A stretch of 8,485 nt of DNA from CBCXVS01 sp965178525 (GTDB taxonomy: Bacteria; Tectomicrobia; Entotheonellia; Entotheonellales; Entotheonellaceae), in NCBI GenBank assembly GCA_965178525.1, contig CBCXVS010000309.1, positions 1 through 8,485 of the forward strand. Reading direction: 5' to 3'. Within the stretch, counting starts at the first letter, position 1, and each line of letters begins with the position of its first letter. The position numbers and the translations under genes are program-made. The notes under the pieces are model-generated. The model had not been told where the DNA came from. It ran no database searches and saw only the letters and a list, made by a program, of their open reading frames with translations. Below are positions 5,772 to 8,485 of this stretch, piece after piece.

Positions 5772-6527
5772 ATGGGCAGACTCGACGGCAAAGTCGCACT
5801 GATCAGCGGTGGCGCCCGGGGCCAGGGCGCGGCCGAAGCCCGAACGTTCACGCGCGAGGGTGCCAAAGTCGTGTTTGGCGATATTCTCGACGACGAAGGC
5901 CGCCAGGTCGAAGCCGCCATCCGTGCGGCCGGCGGCGACGCCACTTACATCCATCTGGACGTCACCAACGAAGCCGCGTGGCGCTCGGCCGTTGAAACCG
6001 CCGAGAGGACCTATGGCAAGCTCAACGTTCTGGTCAATAACGCCGGGATTTATATCCGCAAGCGCATTGAAGAAACCACCGAAGACGACCTGGACCAAAT
6101 TATGGCTGTCAACGTCAAAGGCGTCTTTTTGGGCGTCAAACACGCCATTCCGGCCATGCGGAGAGCTGGCGGCGGCTCGATCATCAACATCTCCTCGACG
6201 GCGGGTCTGGTCGGCAATCCAGACGGTTCTCCCGCCTACACGGCGACCAAGGGCTCCGTTCGGCTCTTCACCAAATCCATTGCGGTGCAGCATGCCAAAG
6301 ACAATATCCGCTGCAATTCCGTGCACCCCGGCCCGATTGAGACCGACATGCTCACCGAGGCTATGGGCGCGCCGGAGGAGCGCGGTGAACGCTTGTCGCG
6401 CGTGCCCCTCGGTCACGTGGGCTCGCCGGATGATATCGCCTATGGCGTGTTGTATCTGGCGTCGGATGAATCGTCGTTCGTCACGGGCAGTGAGCTGGTG
6501 ATTGATGGTGGCTCGACGGCTCAGTAA
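5772..6527 (+). CDS. Short-chain dehydrogenase/reductase (classical SDR)
   Basis: This 251-residue protein is an intact classical SDR. It should reversibly oxidise an alcohol or reduce a ketone in the cytoplasm, usually as a homotetramer. The nucleotide-binding glycine motif is SGGARGQG (residues 12-19; usual form TGxxxGxG). D37 after the second strand (VVFGD) suggests NAD(H) over NADP(H). NNAG is at 89-92, N114 is in MAVNVKG, and the catalytic set S142, Y156 and K160 (YTATK) is complete. The HPGPIETDM loop and the C-terminal SSFVTGSELVIDGGS strand are standard. ATG 5772 is preferred over the adjacent ATG 5769 because GGAGG at 5762-5766 then has a 5-nt spacer; the two starts differ by one Met. 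Closest general types are 3-alpha/20-beta-hydroxysteroid, cyclopentanol and 2,5-diketo/glucose dehydrogenases; the substrate cannot be fixed. It is convergent with the cyclase-TPR pseudogene, 27 bp apart, with no obvious terminator between. Confidence 0.95.
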   Translation: MGRLDGKVALISGGARGQGAAEARTFTREGAKVVFGDILDDEGRQVEAAIRAAGGDATYIHLDVTNEAAWRSAVETAERTYGKLNVLVNNAGIYIRKRIEETTEDDLDQIMAVNVKGVFLGVKHAIPAMRRAGGGSIINISSTAGLVGNPDGSPAYTATKGSVRLFTKSIAVQHAKDNIRCNSVHPGPIETDMLTEAMGAPEERGERLSRVPLGHVGSPDDIAYGVLYLASDESSFVTGSELVIDGGSTAQ

Positions 6528-6554
6528 GCGGAGAGGAATTTTAAACGCTGCTTC

Positions 6555-8485
6555 TTAAGGGGACTTCTCTCTACCAACGCTGCTTTCAGCTTGGTGGCAT
6601 AACGCGCTCGTTGGTTTTCGTATGGAAACAGACGGCGGCGGTCCTAGAAGTTCCCCCAGCTGCTTCAAGGCGGTTGCAGCCCTGTCGAAGGCGGCTTGCC
6701 CCTGACCCGCGGACAGCTCGCGCGCGGTCGCCGTCTCAGCTGCGGTTTCGGCCGAGAAGGCGGCCACCACGACCTCGCTGCTGAGTTCGTGAAACGCCGC
6801 GAATGCCTGTTTAAACGTCGCCAGTTGGGTGCTCGCCTCTGTCGTCAGCAGCTTCGTTTCCGTCTGAAACCCGTCGATCACCTCCCAGGTGGCACTGGCC
6901 GCGCCCTGGCAATTCTTCACCTCCGGCCGCATGCGCTCTTGGGTTGTTGCCTGCAGCAGACGCTTCTCGGCACAATACATCCGGTGCAGCCCTTGGGCTA
7001 CGTCCGCGGTTTGAAAACCCAACAGCCCGGCCTGGTGTAGACCGGTAGCCAGACGCTCCCAATCACGCGAGTTTTCGTACGGATAGAGGTGCCTGAACGT
7101 GTTCAGGTTGGGAAAGGTCGGCCACTGTTCGGGCACGGTCTCTACTCGTACTTTATGGTAGGCCCGGAGCGTGTCTGCCGCCTCCTGCGTGTGGCCCAGA
7201 TGCGCATAGGCGGCGGCGAGAATCCAGGGCGATAGGTTGGGATTCCGTTGGATGGCGCGCTCAAAGAAGGTCACCGCTGTGTCGAACTGCTCCATACCGA
7301 AGTAAGCCAGCCCAAGACGCGCCAAACGAGCGGCGGGGTAGTGGGGATCGAGCCGCATCGTCCGTTCGAGCATGGGGACGGCCTCCGCCGCCCGTCCAGC
7401 CAAGGTCAGTGCATCGGCCATCGCGAGATGGCCGGCGGGATCATTGGGGTCCAAGGCGATGGCGTGCTCGGCTTCCGCGATGGCCGCTTTATACTGCCGC
7501 ATGTGCACGCGCCACCTCGATGCCACCTGGTGGGCAAGCGGTGTCGGATGCGCCATCGCCTGTTTGAGGTAGGTTCTAAACCGAGCCTCGGCCTCTTCCC
7601 ATCCGATCCCGAGCTGTGTGTGCCATCCCTTCCAGAGGACCGTCGCGTAGGTCCAGGCCAAGGCCGCGTTGGCCCGGGGGAAATCCGGGTCGAACTGCAT
7701 CGCCCGCTCCAGATGGGCGATGGCTTTGACGATCGCCTCAGGCGTGTGAAGACGCATCTGCACCCAGCCTTCCAGAAAGGCATCGTAGGCCGCCACGTTA
7801 TCCGTCTCCTGACGGGCAAGGCGTTCTCGCTCCCCGGCCGTGAGCGTCACCGCCAGGGCGGCGACGATCTTGCGGGTGATGGTGTCCTGCAAGACAAAGA
7901 CGGTGTCCATACCGCTATCATAGCGCTCCGCCCACAGGTGCCCACCGGTCGTCGCGTCAATGAGCTGGGCGTTGATGCGTATCTGCCTTCGAGTACATAG
8001 CGCACCCCCAGGTCCCGCCCCACCTGGCGCACGTCGGGCACGTGGCCCTTGTAGGTAAAGGTCGAGTTGCGGGCGACCACGAAGAGACCGGAGAGCTTCG
8101 ACAGATCGGTGATCAGATCATCGGTCATGCCATCAGCGAAATACGCCTGCTGCGGGTCGCTGCTCATGTTCGTGAAGGGCAACACCGCAAGGGATGGCTT
8201 GGTCGGAAGGGGCAAGGTCCCCGGCTCCATGGCGGCAATCGGCGTGGAGGCAGGAGCGGGCTGCCGGGAGACATACCACAGGGCCGTAGCCCCCGCTCCG
8301 CCCAGCACGAAAGCCGCGAGCACCAGCGCGCCCCCCGCCGTGGCCTCACGGCGGGGGGCGCGCCGCTCCTGCCGGCAGCGGCAGGCGCTGGCTCACCCTG
8401 GACCCGATACACCCGCACCGGGTCCGCAATGTTCTTGACGGTGTGCTCCCCCAGGGAGACATAGCCCAAGGCGAGCTTGTTCTTC
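6555..8485 (-). pseudogene. Class III adenylate/guanylate cyclase-TM-TolB-like-TPR protein, 3' part, two frameshifts
   Basis: The gene enters from the right edge. Read on the minus strand it encodes the C-terminus of a class III nucleotide cyclase domain (KNKLALGYVSLGEHTVKNI, then ADPVRVYRV), a Pro/Ala linker, one membrane helix (about 8338-8270, ALVLAAFVLGGAGATALWYV), a FlgO/TolB-like domain (SLAVLPFTNMSSDPQQAYFADGMTDDLITDLSKLSGLFVVARNSTF, then DLGVRYVLEG), and after a gap INAQLIDATTGGHLWAERY and five or six TPR units (about 7830-7130; e.g. AIALDPNDPAGHLAMADAL, RLDPHYPAARLARLGLAYF). Three frames are used. The first shift is consistent with one lost C in the linker hairpin (8353-8358); the second (7978-7987) removes about 22 bp between the TolB-like LEGS and RIN motifs. 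TPR-type endings (DWERLATGLHQAGL) occur near 7020, but the frame continues about 155 residues to TAA 6555. Relatives are membrane-anchored signalling cyclases of about 550-700 residues. As written, no full-length product can be made. Confidence 0.85.
8326..8363. repeat. Perfect 17-bp inverted repeat with 4-nt loop inside a coding linker
   Basis: GCGCGCCCCCCGCCGTG (8326-8342) and CACGGCGGGGGGCGCGC (8347-8363) are exact reverse complements around GCCT (8343-8346). Each arm holds a six-base C or G run. It lies in the linker between the cyclase and membrane helix of the minus-strand pseudogene, exactly where the frame shifts. No T run follows on either strand. Confidence 0.95.

Noticed and set aside
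7248..8000. Plus-strand open frame of 250 codons opposite the TPR region
   Set aside because: It is antisense to clear TPR sequence, a GC-driven shadow.
1..8485. Search for CRISPR arrays, tRNA/rRNA genes, insertion-sequence transposases and phage genes
   Set aside because: No regularly spaced repeats, cloverleaf-like segments, transposase motifs or phage proteins were seen on either strand.

Overview
This window comes from a bacterial chromosome of roughly 60% GC (judged by eye). It carries scattered catabolic and housekeeping accessory genes, with no phage, plasmid, CRISPR or transposase signal. A large-genome, uncultured soil or marine lineage would fit: LLM oxidoreductase, hydantoinase, SDR and DUF4202 genes, cyclase-TPR proteins, and CTCAG-type and GC-hairpin intergenic repeats of the sort seen in Tectomicrobia or Entotheonella-like genomes. 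The taxon is a guess; no rRNA or marker gene is present.

Layout from left to right: (1) 50-774 (+), decayed remnant of a luciferase-like (LLM) flavin-dependent oxidoreductase, without its N-terminus and frameshifted. (2) 731-800, a convergent junction holding a stem-loop and a 7-bp tandem repeat that supplies the stop codon of the next gene. (3) 786-2468 (-), an intact hydantoinase B/oxoprolinase subunit. It overlaps by 14 bp (4) 2455-3520 (-), a hydantoinase A remnant that has lost its N-terminal half and has a 4-bp duplication frameshift. (5) 3521-3751, an intergenic region with two palindromes and a GC hairpin. (6) 3752-4189 (+), a VOC/glyoxalase-fold protein, then (7) 4268-4696 (+), a HIT-family nucleotide hydrolase. 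(8) 4824 to about 5050 (+), a DUF4160 pseudogene with a lost T and an in-frame TGA. (9) 5056-5649 (-), DUF4202, divergent from (10) 5772-6527 (+), an intact SDR dehydrogenase. (11) 6555-8485 (-), the 3' part of a class III cyclase/TM/TolB-like/TPR gene that runs off the right edge and carries two frameshifts plus an unusual C-terminal extension.

Genes working together: HyuA and HyuB would have formed an ATP-dependent hydantoinase/oxoprolinase-type complex, but the HyuA half is destroyed, so intact HyuB looks orphaned. VOC and HIT may be co-transcribed. The others look independent.

The most notable feature is the concentration of gene decay: four of nine protein genes are broken. In each case the lesion can be placed closely from reading-frame arithmetic and family motifs: a short-homology deletion, a CGAA duplication, loss of one T in a T run, loss of one C in a C run inside a 17-bp perfect inverted repeat, and a net deletion of about 22 bp. 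Single-base homopolymer losses could be assembly errors; the larger lesions could not easily be. I found no convincing new multi-gene system.
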